A DNA stretch of 64,000 bases from Zea mays (Eukaryota; Streptophyta; Magnoliopsida; Poales; Poaceae). Location of the stretch: the NCBI RefSeq assembly GCF_902167145.1, contig NC_050098.1, positions 116,040,207 through 116,104,206 on the forward strand, written 5' to 3'. The notes below the pieces were generated by a model, which made no database searches, was not told where the DNA came from, and saw only the letters and a list, made by a program, of their open reading frames with translations. The translations under genes and the position numbers were made by a program. Numbering within the stretch: position 1 is the stretch's first letter; each line of letters begins with the position of its first letter. Positions 10,260 to 21,583 of this stretch are shown here, in pieces.

Positions 10260-13200
10260 AACATGAACCAAGGCAAGGTTAAGGGCTTAGGCAAAATAGC
10301 AATCACAACCAAGCATTCGATCTCAAATGTGTTTCTAGTAGAATCGCTCGAGTACAATTTGTTGTCTGTAAGCCAATTATGTCATATGTGTTATAATTTC
10401 TTATTTACAAATATTGATGTGCATGTCTTTAGAAGAAGTGATGGTTCATTAGCTTTTAAGGGTGTATTAGACGACAAGCTCTACTTAGTTGATTTCTCAA
10501 AAGAGAATGCCAATCTAGATGCATGCTTAATCGCTAAGACTAATATGGGTTGGCTCTGGCACCGCTGTCTAGCACATGTTGGGATGAAGAACCTTCATAA
10601 ACTTCTAAAGGGAGAACATGTTTTAGGACTAACCGATGTCTGTTTTGAGAAAGGCAGACCTTGTGCAGCGTGCCAAGCAGGGAAGCAGGTGGGAAGTACT
10701 CATCAAAGCAAGAACGTGATGACAACATCAACACCACCGGAACTCCTACATATGGATCTCTTCAGGCCCGTTGCTTATCTTAGCATCGGGGGAAGTAAGT
10801 ATGGTCTTGTTATTGTAGATGATTTTTCCAGCTTCACTTGGGTTTTCTTTTTGCAGGATAAATCTAAAACTCAAGGAACTCTAAAGCGCTTCTTAAGGAG
10901 AGCTCAAAATGAATTTGAGCTAAAAGTGAAAAAGATAAGGAGCGATAATGGATCTGAGTTCAAGAACCTTCAAGTCGAAGATTATCTTGAGGAGGAAGGC
11001 ATCAAGCATGAGTTCTCCGCTCCCTACACACCACAAAAAATGGTGTGGTACAGAGGAAGAACATGACACTAATAGACATGGCAAGGACAATGCTTGGAGA
11101 ATACAAGACGCCTGAGCGATTTTGGTCGGAAGCTGTGAATACAGCTTGCCATGCCATAAACCGGCTTTTTATCTGCGTCGCCTCCTCAAGAAGACATCAT
11201 ACGAACTCCTAACCGGTAACAAACCCAATGTTTCCTATTTTCGTGTATTTGGGAGCAAATGATACATCTTGGTAAAGAAATGTAGGCATTCAAAGTTTGC
11301 TCCCAAAGTTGTAGAAGGGTTTTTACTAGGATATGACTCAAATACAAAGGTGTATAGGGTCTTTAACAAATCATCTGGATTGGTTGAAGTCTCTAGCGAC
11401 GTTGTATTTGATGAGACTAATGTATCTCCAAGAGAGCAAGTTGATCTTGATGATGTAGATGAAGATGAGGTTTCGACGGCCGCAATGCGAACAATGGCAA
11501 TAGGTGATGTGCGACCACAGGAACAACAAGAGCAAGATCAACCTTCTTCCTCTACATTGGTGCATCCCCCAACTCAAGATGAGGAACATGTACCTCAAGA
11601 TGAAGGGCTGGATCAAGGGGGAGCACATGAAGAACATGATAAGGAGGAAGATGTGTTACAAGTTCCTCCAACTCAAGTCCAGTCAACCATTCAAAGAAAT
11701 CATCCAGTAGATCAGATTCTAGGTGATATCAGCAAGGGAGTAACCACTCACTCACGTTTAGCTAATTTTTGTGAGCATTACTCGTTTGTGTCTTCTATTG
11801 AGCCTTTCAGGGTAGAAGAAGCCTTGCAGTATCCGGACTGGGTGTTGGCCATGTAGGAAGAGCTCAACAACTTCAAGAGAAATGAAGTTTGGAGCCTGGT
11901 GCCACGTCCGAAGCAAAATGTTATGGGAACCAAGTGGGTGTTCCGCAACAAGCAAGATGAACACGATGTGGTGACAAGAAACAAGGCTTGACTTGTGGCA
12001 AAAGATTATGCCCAAGTCACAGGTTTGGATTTTGAGGAGAATTTTGCTCCTGTAGCTAGGCTAGAATCAATTCGAATATTATTAGCCTATGCCGCTCACC
12101 ATTCTTTTAAGCTATTCCAAATGGATGTGAAGAGCGCCTTCCTTAATGGACCAATCAAGGAGGAAGTGTATGTGGAACAACTCCCTGGCTTTAAGGATGA
12201 CAGGTATCCCGATCACGTCTACAAGCTCTCTAAGGTGCTCTATGGACTTAAGAAAGCCCCAAGAGCATGGTATGAATGCCTTAGAGATTTCCTTATTACT
12301 AATGCTTTCAAGGTTGGGAAAGCTGATCTTACTCTCTTTACTAAGACTTGCAATGGTGATATTTTTGTATGCCAAACATATGTCAATGACAGTATATTTG
12401 GTTCTACTATTCAAAAGTCTTGTGAGAAGTTTAGCGGGGTGATGATGCAAAAATTCGAGATGTGAATGATGGGCGAGTTGAACTACTTCCTTGGATTTCA
12501 AGTGAAGCAACTCAAGGAAGGAACCTTCATCTACCAAACGAAGTACACTCAAGATTTGCTCAAGAGGTTTCGGATGAAGGATGCAAAGCCCGCAAAGACA
12601 CCGATGGGAACAAACGGACATCTGGACCTCAACAAAGGAGGTAAGTCCATTGATCAAAATGCATACCGATCTATGATAGGATCTTTGCTTTATCTTTGTG
12701 CTAGTAGACCAGATATTATGCTAAGTATATGCATGTGTGCTAGATTTCAATCCGACCCCAAGGAGTGTCACCTTGTGGCCGTTAAGCGAATTCTTAGATA
12801 TTTGGTTTCTACGCCTTGCTTCAGGATTTGGTATCCAAAGGGGTCTACCTTTGACTTAATCGGATACTCAGTTTCCGACTATGCCGGGTGCAAGGTTGAT
12901 AGGAAGAGTACATCAGAGACTTGTCAATTTCTGGGAAGATCCCTGGTGTCCTAGAGCTCTAAGAAACAAACTTCCATTGCCCTATCCACCGCTGAGGCCG
13001 AGTATGTTGCTGCAGGATAGTGTTGCACGCAACTGCTCTAGATGAGGCAAACCCTTCGGGACTTTGGCTACAATCTGAGAAAAGACCCACTCCTATGTGA
13101 TAATGAGAGTGCAATCCTCTTGGCGGATAATTCTGTTGAACACAGCCGCACTAAGAACATAGACATCCGGCATCACTTTTTGAGAGACCACCAGCAAAGG

Positions 13201-13332
13201 GGAGATATCGATATTTACCGTATTAGCACCGAGAACCAGCTAGCCGATATCTTCACCAAGCATTTAGATGAGAAATGGTTTTGCAGGTTGCATAGTGAGG
13301 TAAATGCCTTAGATTCGCGTAACATGGATTGA
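10260..13332 (+). pseudogene. Copia-1 pol: GAG-pre-integrase, integrase, RT, RNase H (broken)
   Basis: Domains in order are GAG-pre-integrase ('LLSVSQLCHM', 'WLWHRCLAHVGMKNL'), integrase core (Asp in 'HMDLF', Asp in 'IRSDNGSEF'), RT (11860-12950) and RNase H ending near 13332. A one-base loss near 11035 and an indel near 11170 shift the frame. From about 11200 the frame is constant but carries stops near 11262, 11854, 11988, 12463, 12952, 13018 and 13039. Several look like CAG to TAG, CGA to TGA or TGG to TAG. The RT active site reads 'YVND' (12379-12390) instead of the family's Y-V-D-D, so the enzyme would be dead anyway. The start is truncated by the gypsy A insertion. Confidence 0.92.
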
Positions 13333-14135
13333 TCTATAGCATACATGTGTTCTATGCCTTTGATCATGTTACCTTAAGCATTAATGTCTTTAATTGATTA
13401 TTTGTGGTGCTCAAGTTGTACAAGTCATCCTCGGACCTCACAAGTCCATATGCAAATGATGCACATGTTTAGGGGGAGGATGTGCTACAACTTGACCCCC
13501 TTGAGACTAACTTGGTTGTTGAGTACTCTTGAAATAGTCTCAAAGGTATACTAAAAGGGAAAAGTGAACTTGGACAAAGAAAGGACTTCCACTGCATTCT
13601 GGTATAAATGTATCTTGTGCCAAGCTCGTACTTGTGTTCTCATTGCCTTTTGCGCTTATTTGACATTTTGGTGAGCCAATGGGGTTAAAGGGCCCAAAAA
13701 GGTCTCCTGTTTTGGTGCTTAATGCCAAAGGGGGAGAAATTAAGGCCAAAGCAAATGGATCAGCCAACCACTTGTGAATTTCAAAAATTGTAGAGTTAGA
13801 ATCTTTGTGTTTGATCAAAACCCTCTTATTGCAAAATTGTTCTCTTATGGGGGAGAAGTTTCGTTATGGGAAAAAGGTCGAGTTTGTGGCATTTGATCAA
13901 ATTTACTCTTGAAAGATCTCTTGATTTGCCAAAACAAGTGTTTTGATATAGAGATAGGAAAAAGAATTTGTTTTGTGAAAATAAACCAAGTGGTGGCAAA
14001 AGTGATCCAAATATGCCAAATCCTATGTGTGTTAAATTAGTCTTCAATTTGCACTCTTTAGCTTCTCTTTGAAAATGTTGTTGCATTTTGAGTTGCTTTT
14101 AATGTGTTGGCATAAATCACCAAAAAGGGGGAGAT
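13333..14135 (+). other. Copia-1 3' non-coding region with repeated polypurine tracts
   Basis: No gene is seen between the RNase H stop and the 3' LTR. Four purine tracts with a GGGGGAG core occur at 13468-13480, 13726-13740, 13847-13858 and 14122-14135. The last directly abuts the LTR and is the functional-position PPT. Multiple PPT-like tracts before the 3' LTR are a described Sirevirus trait. Confidence 0.8.
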
Positions 14136-14945
14136 TGAAAGGGAAATGTGCCTTTGCACAATTTATATAAATGTTTTGGTGATTAGATGCCCAACACATA
14201 TTGTTTTAAGGTGATGTGTACTAAGTGTTAAAGAGATGCAAATCAAGAATCAAGGTATGACTCTAGCCTTAGTGAGCTGTTTTTGGTACTAACATATTCC
14301 TCTAAGTGCTAGGAACCTTGTCAAATCAAATAAGATTGGATTGGAGAAGTTTGGCTAAGTACAGCCGGACTTGCACTAGCCTTCGGTGCACTGGACTGTC
14401 TGGTGTGCACCGGACAGTGCCAGGTGCCCATACTGGCTCAGCGACGAACTCGCTGCTCTCAGAAATCGCCGAGGGTGCTGCGGCTAAAATTCACCGAACT
14501 ATCAGGTGTGCACCGGACTGCCCGGTGAGCCAACAGCGCCCGCGCCAACGGTCGGCAGCGCGATCAACGGGCGACGCGTGGCCCGAGCCAACGGTCACCA
14601 GACCACACCGGACTATCCTGTGTGCACTGAACATTATCCGGTGTGCCAAGGGGACCGAGGGCTCAACGGTCGGCTTCGCCAGAGAAGGAAAGAAATCAGG
14701 CACTGTTCATGTCCGATGTGCCAACCGACAGAAGGCAAGAATTGCCTACCAAATGGAGATCCAACGGCTCCTAGCTGCCTTGGGGCTATAAAAGGGATCC
14801 CTAGGCCATGGAGCACTACACCAAGCCTCCATTGAACATCCTAAGATGCCTAGACACCGCAAGCACGCATCCAGATCACTGTGACTAAGATTTGAACACT
14901 TGTTGAGTTGTATACTCGCTGCGCTATGTTTTGTGTGCTCGTGTC
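14136..14945 (+). repeat. Copia-1 3' LTR, proximal part
   Basis: It starts TGAAAGGGAAAT right after the PPT and is interrupted at 14945 by gypsy element 1 (target duplication gtgtc at 14941-14945). It resumes after 40134. The two parts add up to about 1.3 kb, the size of Opie-type LTRs. It contains imperfect CACCGGAC/GTCCGGTG palindromes around 14385-14425 and a TATA-like 'ctataaaagg' at 14786-14795. Confidence 0.9.
14786..14795 (+). promoter_or_regulatory. TATA box of the copia-1 LTR
   Basis: CTATAAAAGG lies about 650 bp into the LTR, downstream of the CCGGAC-type palindromes. This is the expected order for a Sirevirus U3 promoter. Confidence 0.6.
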
Positions 14946-16283
14946 TGTCACACCCGGTTTTAGAAGGCAAACCGAATGCGAACCATGTACGTGCCAGGAT
15001 CAGCAATTCACGTACACAGCAGTTACATAACATGGACATCATCACATAGTGCTCAAATAGTATTAAAAAGGGGAATAATAGTCGATTACATCATATGTCT
15101 GAGACATCCACATAGTCTTTACAATAAATCAAAGTGCGGAAAAGAAACGTAGATAAACGCGGCCTTCACAGGCAGCCGACTGGGGGTTGCCGCTAACCCA
15201 CGCCTAGAACTCATCATAATCTTGGAACTCCTGATGGTCTCCTTCCACAACTTCATCTTCTCCTAAGCAGGGGTTGCAATGCTGACAACCTGGGGATGGG
15301 GGGGGGGGTTTGGTGTGTAGAGCAAGGGTGAGTACACATCAACATACTCAGCAAGTATCCTGTTTGGCTGTAGTGGACTAGCTTTATGTGGGGGGTAAGT
15401 CAAGCAGTTGCTTTTAGTTGGTCAGATTATTATTACTAGTAGAGAAAGCCAAGTTTTAGATTTAACCCACGTTATTAACCCAAACGTACTCCTTTCCAAA
15501 CGGAAAGAGTACTACTTACCATTACCAGAGTCACTACCAAGAACCATCAATCTCATTGCCACCTGCAAATCCGAACATCTCTGATCAAGTACCACTAATC
15601 ACTGGAGCTCCCTTGGCCGCTCATAACCGTGAGCACGGCTGATATATCAGTTTTCAAACACTCTGCAGAGGTTGTGCACTTTACCCACAAGTCGTGATTC
15701 CCTTTCTGCCCGGAGATCATGACTCTCCATTGATCACTACCAAGGTGACCTAGCAGGGCATCACTACGTAGCCTTTACAAAGATTCCCCGGGGCTGTAGC
15801 CGCCCGTTAGGTTTCCTAAATGCACCGCACTCCTCCCCAAGGGGTGAACCCAAACTTGGCAGAGCGAGCCGCATACATCGAGCCCCATTGACGGCACGAC
15901 GGCTAAGCGAACTACACCCCGGATCCTCTAATTATTCAGCTAAGGGCACCCCATTCCACCCTCATGGTTGCACTGTTTTCCCAGGTGGTCATCCAAAGAA
16001 CAGGTCCTTACGGAGAGGCACTCGAGAAACCGCTCGAGCCCCCTTAAAGGCCACAAGTATAACATCATAATAAGAAGAGGGAAAACAGCGTATCATTGAT
16101 CATTCTCATCATGTTCATTGATTAGAGTTGAGCAATAGCATAAGACTAAGCAATAATAATCCAACCCAAATAGGTAAACAAGGACATGTATAACAGAAGC
16201 TAGTCAATACTTAGGTATAAATGTGTAATGCGGGAGGTGAATTAAAGGATGTATAGGACAAAGATAGGTCAAGGGACACTTGC

Positions 16284-16352
16284 CTCTACCAACCGACTGC
16301 TGCTCAGGGGCTTCTCCTGTGAGTTCTTCGGGCTCCTCAACCAGATCGTTCT
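16284..16352 (-). other. Conserved exon-like acidic mini-ORF in the LTR (element 1, 3' copy)
   Basis: On the minus strand a 69-nt stretch follows '...CGCATAG' and ends '...GTAGAG' just before GCAAGTG, which matches a GC-type splice donor. It encodes an acidic peptide including 'VEEPEELTGEAPEQQ'. Matching stretches occur at 19639-19707, 29142-29210 and 38498-38566, and shorter or longer relatives at 46394-46505 (+) and 52601-52666 (+). Whether it is spliced is unknown. Confidence 0.45.
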
Positions 16353-16639
16353 CTATGCGAGCGCAAACATACATACATCCACACATTTAATACAAAAGAA
16401 CAATACACCATACGATAGAATGCAGTAAATAAACAGACGTTCCACGCGGGTTCGCAATTAAGGCTAAGAGAGAAAGAGAAAAAGACAGTCGAGAAACGAT
16501 CACGTTACATGATTATGGATTAAATTACTCGCTCAATGGAAGGGAATTAATTTGGACACTACGTTCAGCATAAAGTAAAGTCGAGCTCCACATTTAATCA
16601 TTGTAAACAATTGAAGGTGAATGAAAGGGAGTGGTCGCA

Positions 16640-16960
16640 CGTCGATACGTACAACACGACATTTAGATTGAATTAAGAAGTGAACGACTCGCCACGCGAC
16701 AGAGCGCACAACGAGACACTTGCACTAATTTTAAAGAGACGTTAAGCATCGCGCGACGAAGCGCACGACGACATACGCCAACAGGGATGAGTTTAAAGTG
16801 GAACGTCGCACGTCTGGACGCGCGATATCGCACCTTAAACAACCTGAAATTAAAATAGATCGTCACGCGACGAAGCGCGCGACACAACGCTAATATTTAT
16901 AAATTAAAAGAATCGTCGCGCGACGCAGCGCGCGACGCAGCACGTCGACTAAATAATTTC
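16640..16960 (-). repeat. Array of CpG-rich short palindromes in the element 1 LTR
   Basis: Copies related to CGTCGCGCGACG and CGACGAAGCGCGCGAC recur roughly every 55-85 bp inside A/T-rich sequence. The 5' LTR has the same array at about 38860-39150. No gene is present. Element 2 LTRs lack this block and have unrelated sequence there, so it marks a subfamily difference. Confidence 0.55.
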
Positions 16961-18083
16961 AAATAGATTAAAACGAGATTAAGCGCAATGCGACTACGGT
17001 CGCACGAAAGCACGTTACGCGTGCCGAAGTCACGTGAACCGTGAGGCACGCGGGACGCGATTCTCCGGGGTAGGGATACGGGACCAAGCACGACCGCCGG
17101 GGCGCGTGACGAGGGCGCAGCCGCCGGGTCACGGCCGAGGAGCGGGGGCTCGCGACGGGGTGGGCTCGACGAGGCGAGGGCGCGGCGTGCAGGGGCCGAG
17201 CCGCCGGCGCCGGACGCGGGGCCGAGCCGCCATCGTCGGACGCGGGCAGGGGGCCGGGAGGGGCTCGCCGGGGCGGGGCTCGCCGGGGCGGCGCGGGCGC
17301 GACCGCAGGAGGGCGCGAGCGCGCGGGCCTTGGGACGTCCTGGGGCTCGCCGGGGGCGGGGAGGGGAGGGGAGGGGGCTCGCCGGGGGGGGCTCGCTGAG
17401 GGGGGCGCGTGGCTCGCCGGGGGCGGGTGCACGGGCCGAGGGCGGGCGGCGCGGGGGCGGCTCGCCGGGGGGGCGCAGCCGGGATGGGGCCCGCAGGGGC
17501 GCACGCGACGGGGCAGGGGAGGGCGCACAGGGGAAGAAGAAGGGGAGGGGAAGGAGGGAGAGAGGGAGAGAGGGAGAGGAAGGGGAGGGGGAAACTCACC
17601 TCCGAGGATCCAAATTCCGGCGATCTCGACTCCAAACCCTAGGGCACCACGGGGAGAGAGAGGTGGAAGAGGGAGAGGGAGGTTGCTGCGCGGGAAATCC
17701 AAATGAGAGAGGGAGAGGAAGGGAGGGGCGCATGGGGGTGTGTGGGGCGCCAGGGGCGCGCAGGGCCGAGCTGGGTTGGGTTGGGTTGAGCCACTTCGCG
17801 GCTCGAAACCCACGACACGCACGACCCTCAAACGGGCTACAATCGTGAATCGAAATCCGAGACGGAACGAGACGAACACGCGACATCAAACAAAGAAATG
17901 CGTTTCGGCATGATGCAACACCCATGACACTTAGGTTTTGGTTTATACATGACACGGACACCTGTCACTATACTAGTTTGAAATTGGGAAGAAGGAGCGA
18001 AACAGGAAGAGAAAAGAGAGTAACGCCCGAATTTAGTGAGAGAAAAGAAGAAAAAATTCTACCCCCAAATTCAGGGCGTTACA

Positions 18084-18104
18084 AACCTATCCCCCTTAAA
18101 AGAA
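18084..18104 (-). other. Polypurine tract of element 1
   Basis: On the minus strand the sequence just upstream of the 3' LTR is purine-rich, reading TTTTAAGGGGGATAGGTT. It is the usual plus-strand priming site and lies directly against the LTR edge at 18083. Confidence 0.85.
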
Positions 18105-18119
18105 TCTCGCCCTCGAGAT

Positions 18120-18310
18120 TCAAGGTTGGCTAGCAAAGAGCTCAGGGTATTTGGCCATCAGATCATCTTCACGCTCCCAGGTTGCTTCTTCCTCAGAGTG
18201 GTGATTCCATCTGACTTTGCACATTCTGATGGTCTTCCTTCGGGTGACTCTGTCTGCCGTCTCAAGGATTTGCACTGGTTTTTCTGTGTAGGTCAAATCC
18301 TCCTGGACCT
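18120..18310 (-). pseudogene. Element 1 chromodomain (3' end of pol, cut off by element 2)
   Basis: This encodes about 60 residues, including 'QILETADRVTRRKTIRMCKV' and 'EEEATWEREDDLMAKYPELF', ending at a stop at 18120. It is the integrase C-terminal chromodomain of chromoviruses, thought to guide integration to marked heterochromatin. It continues, in the intact sister, directly from the integrase sequence now found at 31109 and beyond. Element 2 inserted between them, with target duplication gacct (18306-18310 and 31109-31113). Confidence 0.88.
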
Positions 18311-21300
18311 TGTCACACCCGGTTTTAGAAGGCAAACCGAATGCGAACCATGTACGTGCCAGGATCAGTTATTCACGTACACAGCAGTTACATAACATGG
18401 ACATCATCACACAGTGCTCAAAATAGTATTAAAAGGGAAATAATAGTCGATTACATCATACGTCTGAGACGTCCATATAGTCCTTACAATAAATCAAAGT
18501 GCGGAAAAGAAACGTAGATAACTGCGGCCTTCACAGGCAGCCGACTGGGGGTTGCCGCTAACCCACGCCTAGAACTCGTCGTAATCTTGGAACTCCTGGA
18601 AGTCTCCTTCCACAGCTTCATCTTCTCCTGAGCAGTGGTTGCAATGCTAACAACCTGGGGATGGGGGGGGGTTTGGTGTGTAGAGCAAGGGTGAGTACAC
18701 ATCAACATACTCAGCAAGTATCCTGTTTGGCTGTAGTGGACTAGCTTTATGTGGGGATGAGTCAAGCAGTTGCTTTTAGTTGGTCAGATTATTATTTACT
18801 AATAGAAAGCCAGGTTTTAGCTTTAACCCAAGTTATTAGCCCGATGTACCCTTTCCAAACGGAAAGAATACCACTTACCAGCACCATAGTCATAACCAGA
18901 ATCATCGATCTCATAACCATCTGTACCATAATGTCTCTGATCAAGTACCACTAATCACTGGAGCTCCCTTGGCTGCTCATAACCGCGAGCACGGCTGATA
19001 TATCAGTTTTCAAACACTCTGCAGAGGTTGTGCACTTTACCCACAAGCCGTGATTCTCATTCTGCCCGGAGATCATGACTCTCCATTGATCACTACCAAG
19101 GTGACCCAGCAGGGCATCACTATGTAGCCTTTACAAAGATTCCCCGGGGCTGTAGCCACCCGTTAGGTTTCCTAAATGCACCGCACTCCTCCCCAAGGGG
19201 CGAACCCAAACTTGGCAGAGCGAGCCGCATACACCGAGCCCCATTGACGGCACGACGGCTAAGTGAACTACACCCCGGATCCTCTAATTATTCAGCTAAG
19301 GGCATCCCATTCCACCCTCATGGTTGCACTGTTTTCCCGGGCGGTCATCCATAGAACAGGTCCTTACGGAGAGGCACTCGAGAAACCGCTCGAGCCCCCT
19401 TGAAGACCACAAGTATCACATCATAATAAGAAGAGGGAAAACAACGTATCATAGATAATCTCATCATGTTCATTGATTAGAGTTTGAGCAATAGCATAAA
19501 GCTAAACAATAATAATCCAACCCAAATAGGTAAACAAGGACATGGATAACAAAACTAGTCAATCCTTAAGTATAAATGTGTAATGCGGGAGGTGAATTAA
19601 AGAATGAATAGGACAGAGATAGGTCAAGGGACACTTGCCTCCACCAACTGACTGCTGCTCAGGGGCTTCTCCTGCGAGTTCCTCGGGCTCTTCAACCGGA
19701 TCGTTATCTAAGCGGGTGCAAACATACATACATCCATTCATTGAAATTAGGAAACCAACAATACACCATACAAGAGAACAAGTAAAGCAAATATGCATAG
19801 AATACCACCTACGATAATGGATTTACCTTGGTTAGAAAGAAACGAGGGAAGGTCTCGCAGGGGTTAAGGCTTATGCTCGAGGGGCACTACGGGTTGGTGA
19901 ATAACTAGACTTCACGTGTTCTAGTTCCAATTGGTTCTAACAAAAGAATTAGCTACATGCACTAATGTAAACGCGATCACTTTTAGTAGATTAACATTGA
20001 ATAAGATAGACGATTGGCTATACAAATTAACTAACGTAACCAATTTCCAAATTGAGACTCCTATCTTATTAATATAAACGACGTGATTAGCGCATATAGG
20101 GTACGGGGGGGGGGTAGACGGGGGGTTAAGGGGTAGACGAGGCACGACGGGTCGTGCCAAGGCACGCGCACTACGCGGGCACGCGCGCGAGGCCGCACGC
20201 ACACACCACGGACTAGCCGTGTGCACGTCGGGGCCGAGCGCTAGCCGAGCTCAAAGCCGCGCGCCATAGGCACGCTGGGCCAAGCTCGAGACCACGCAGG
20301 GGCCGACACGACGCGAGCAAGGCACGGCGGGGCGACCGGGCCGGGGCGGGAGCAGCCGAGCCGGGGCTGGGGCGGTTGAACCGTCCAGGGGGGCGGTTGA
20401 ACCGGCCAGGGGCGGCCGAGCTCGCCGGGAGGCGGGCGGCCGAGCCGGGGGCGGGCGCGCGCGGGCGAGCGGGCTCGCCGCGCCGCGGGAGGACGCCGGG
20501 CGACCACGGCCGGCCGAGCCGAGGGGCGGGGCGGGGCGGGGCGCAGGGGCCGAGCGGCTCGCCGGGGAACCGGGCGGGCGGGTCGCTGAGGCGGGGACGG
20601 GGGACGGCTCACCGGAGCGGGCGCGGGGCGGCTCGCCGGAGCGGGCGCGAGGGCGGGGCCGAGCGGGCGCGGGAGGGGGCGGGGCTCGTCGGGCGTGGCC
20701 GGGGCGAGGCCGGGCGCGGGCTCGCCGGGGAACCGACGAGGCGGGGCCGGCGCGGGCGCAGTCGGGCGCGGGCGCGGCTCCCCGGAGCGGGCGCGAGCGC
20801 AGCCGGGCGCGGGCGGCCGAGGTCGGGGACGGGGCCGAGGCGGCCGAGCTCGGGGCGCGGGCGCGGGGGAGGGCGGGGCGCGGCCGGGCGGGCGGCGCGG
20901 GTGAGGGGAGGGCGCCGGAGGGAGGAGAGGGAGGGAGGAGAGGGGGGAAGCCTCACCGGAGGGGGGCGGCGCGGGGCGGCGGCGGCGGCGCACAGGGCGG
21001 CGGCGGCGCGGTTAGGGTTTGGGGGAAGAGAGAGAGAGGGTGAGAGAATGACGGGCGGGGCCCGCGGGAGGGATTTTTGGAAAAAGAAAAGGGAGGGGGG
21101 CGGCTGGGCTGGCCATGGGCCGAAAGGGGGGGAAGGGGGGCTGCGCGGCTGGGCCGGCCGGGAGGCCCACGCGGGAGGGGGAGGGGGGGAGGCGCGGCTG
21201 GGCCGCCAGCTGGGCCGGCGCGCCAAGGGGGGGCGGCTGGGCGGAAATGGGAAAGGGAGGGAGGGAGAGAAAAAGAAAAGGGTTTTCTTTTTCTAAAATC

Positions 21301-21547
21301 TAATTTTCTTTGGATGAATGCTTTTACATTTTTAAACAATCAAAAGTATGCATGGTTCGGCATGGTGCACCATCCAAAATAAAGTATTTTAAGGTTTTGC
21401 TTTACACGGGGTCTAAAGCCAAAACCCGCTATAACTTTGGAACAGATCAAGGTTTAGCGAGGGAACGAGAAAAAAAGAAAGGGGTAACGCCTAAATTTGG
21501 TGAGAGAAAAGAAGAAAAAATTCTACCCCCAAATTCAGGGCGTTACA
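18311..21547 (-). repeat. 3' LTR of element 2 (3,237 bp)
   Basis: It spans TGTCACACCCGG to GGCGTTACA on the plus strand. A strongly G-rich block (20230-21280) includes GGGGC repeated three times plus GGGG at 20523-20541, a strong quadruplex candidate on the plus strand. It is 57 bp shorter than its partner LTR. Part of this is a GGC/GCACAG minisatellite near 20970-21010 that has more units in the 5' LTR. The exon-like stretch is at 19639-19707. The ORFs of up to 306 codons across the G-rich block are artefacts. Confidence 0.92.
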
Positions 21548-21568
21548 AACCTATCCCCCTTAAAAGAA
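21548..21568 (-). other. Polypurine tract of element 2
   Basis: Read on the minus strand it is TTCTTTTAAGGGGGATAGGTT, directly upstream of the 3' LTR edge at 21547. It is near-identical to the tract of element 1. Confidence 0.87.
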
Positions 21569-21583
21569 TCTCGCCCTCGAGAT

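Larger units (their letters stand above)
14946..18083 (-). repeat. 3' LTR of element 1 (3,138 bp)
   Basis: On the plus strand it runs TGTCACACCCGG...GGCGTTACA. The inner end is followed by the minus-strand PPT. It holds an 11-base G run near 15298, a CpG-rich palindrome cluster at about 16640-16960, a GC-rich block (17030-17640) and a purine-rich tract (17520-17600, pyrimidine-rich on the sense strand). The long ORFs across the GC block on both strands are composition artefacts. A conserved micro-exon-like stretch lies at 16284-16352. Confidence 0.9.

Noticed and set aside
20376..21296. Long ORFs on both strands (up to 306 and 354 codons) in the G-rich LTR blocks, also 29880-30944 and 16968-17879
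   Set aside because: They lie in low-complexity GC-rich LTR sequence, are open in several frames on both strands, consist mostly of Arg/Gly/Ala/Pro and differ between partner LTRs by out-of-frame indels.
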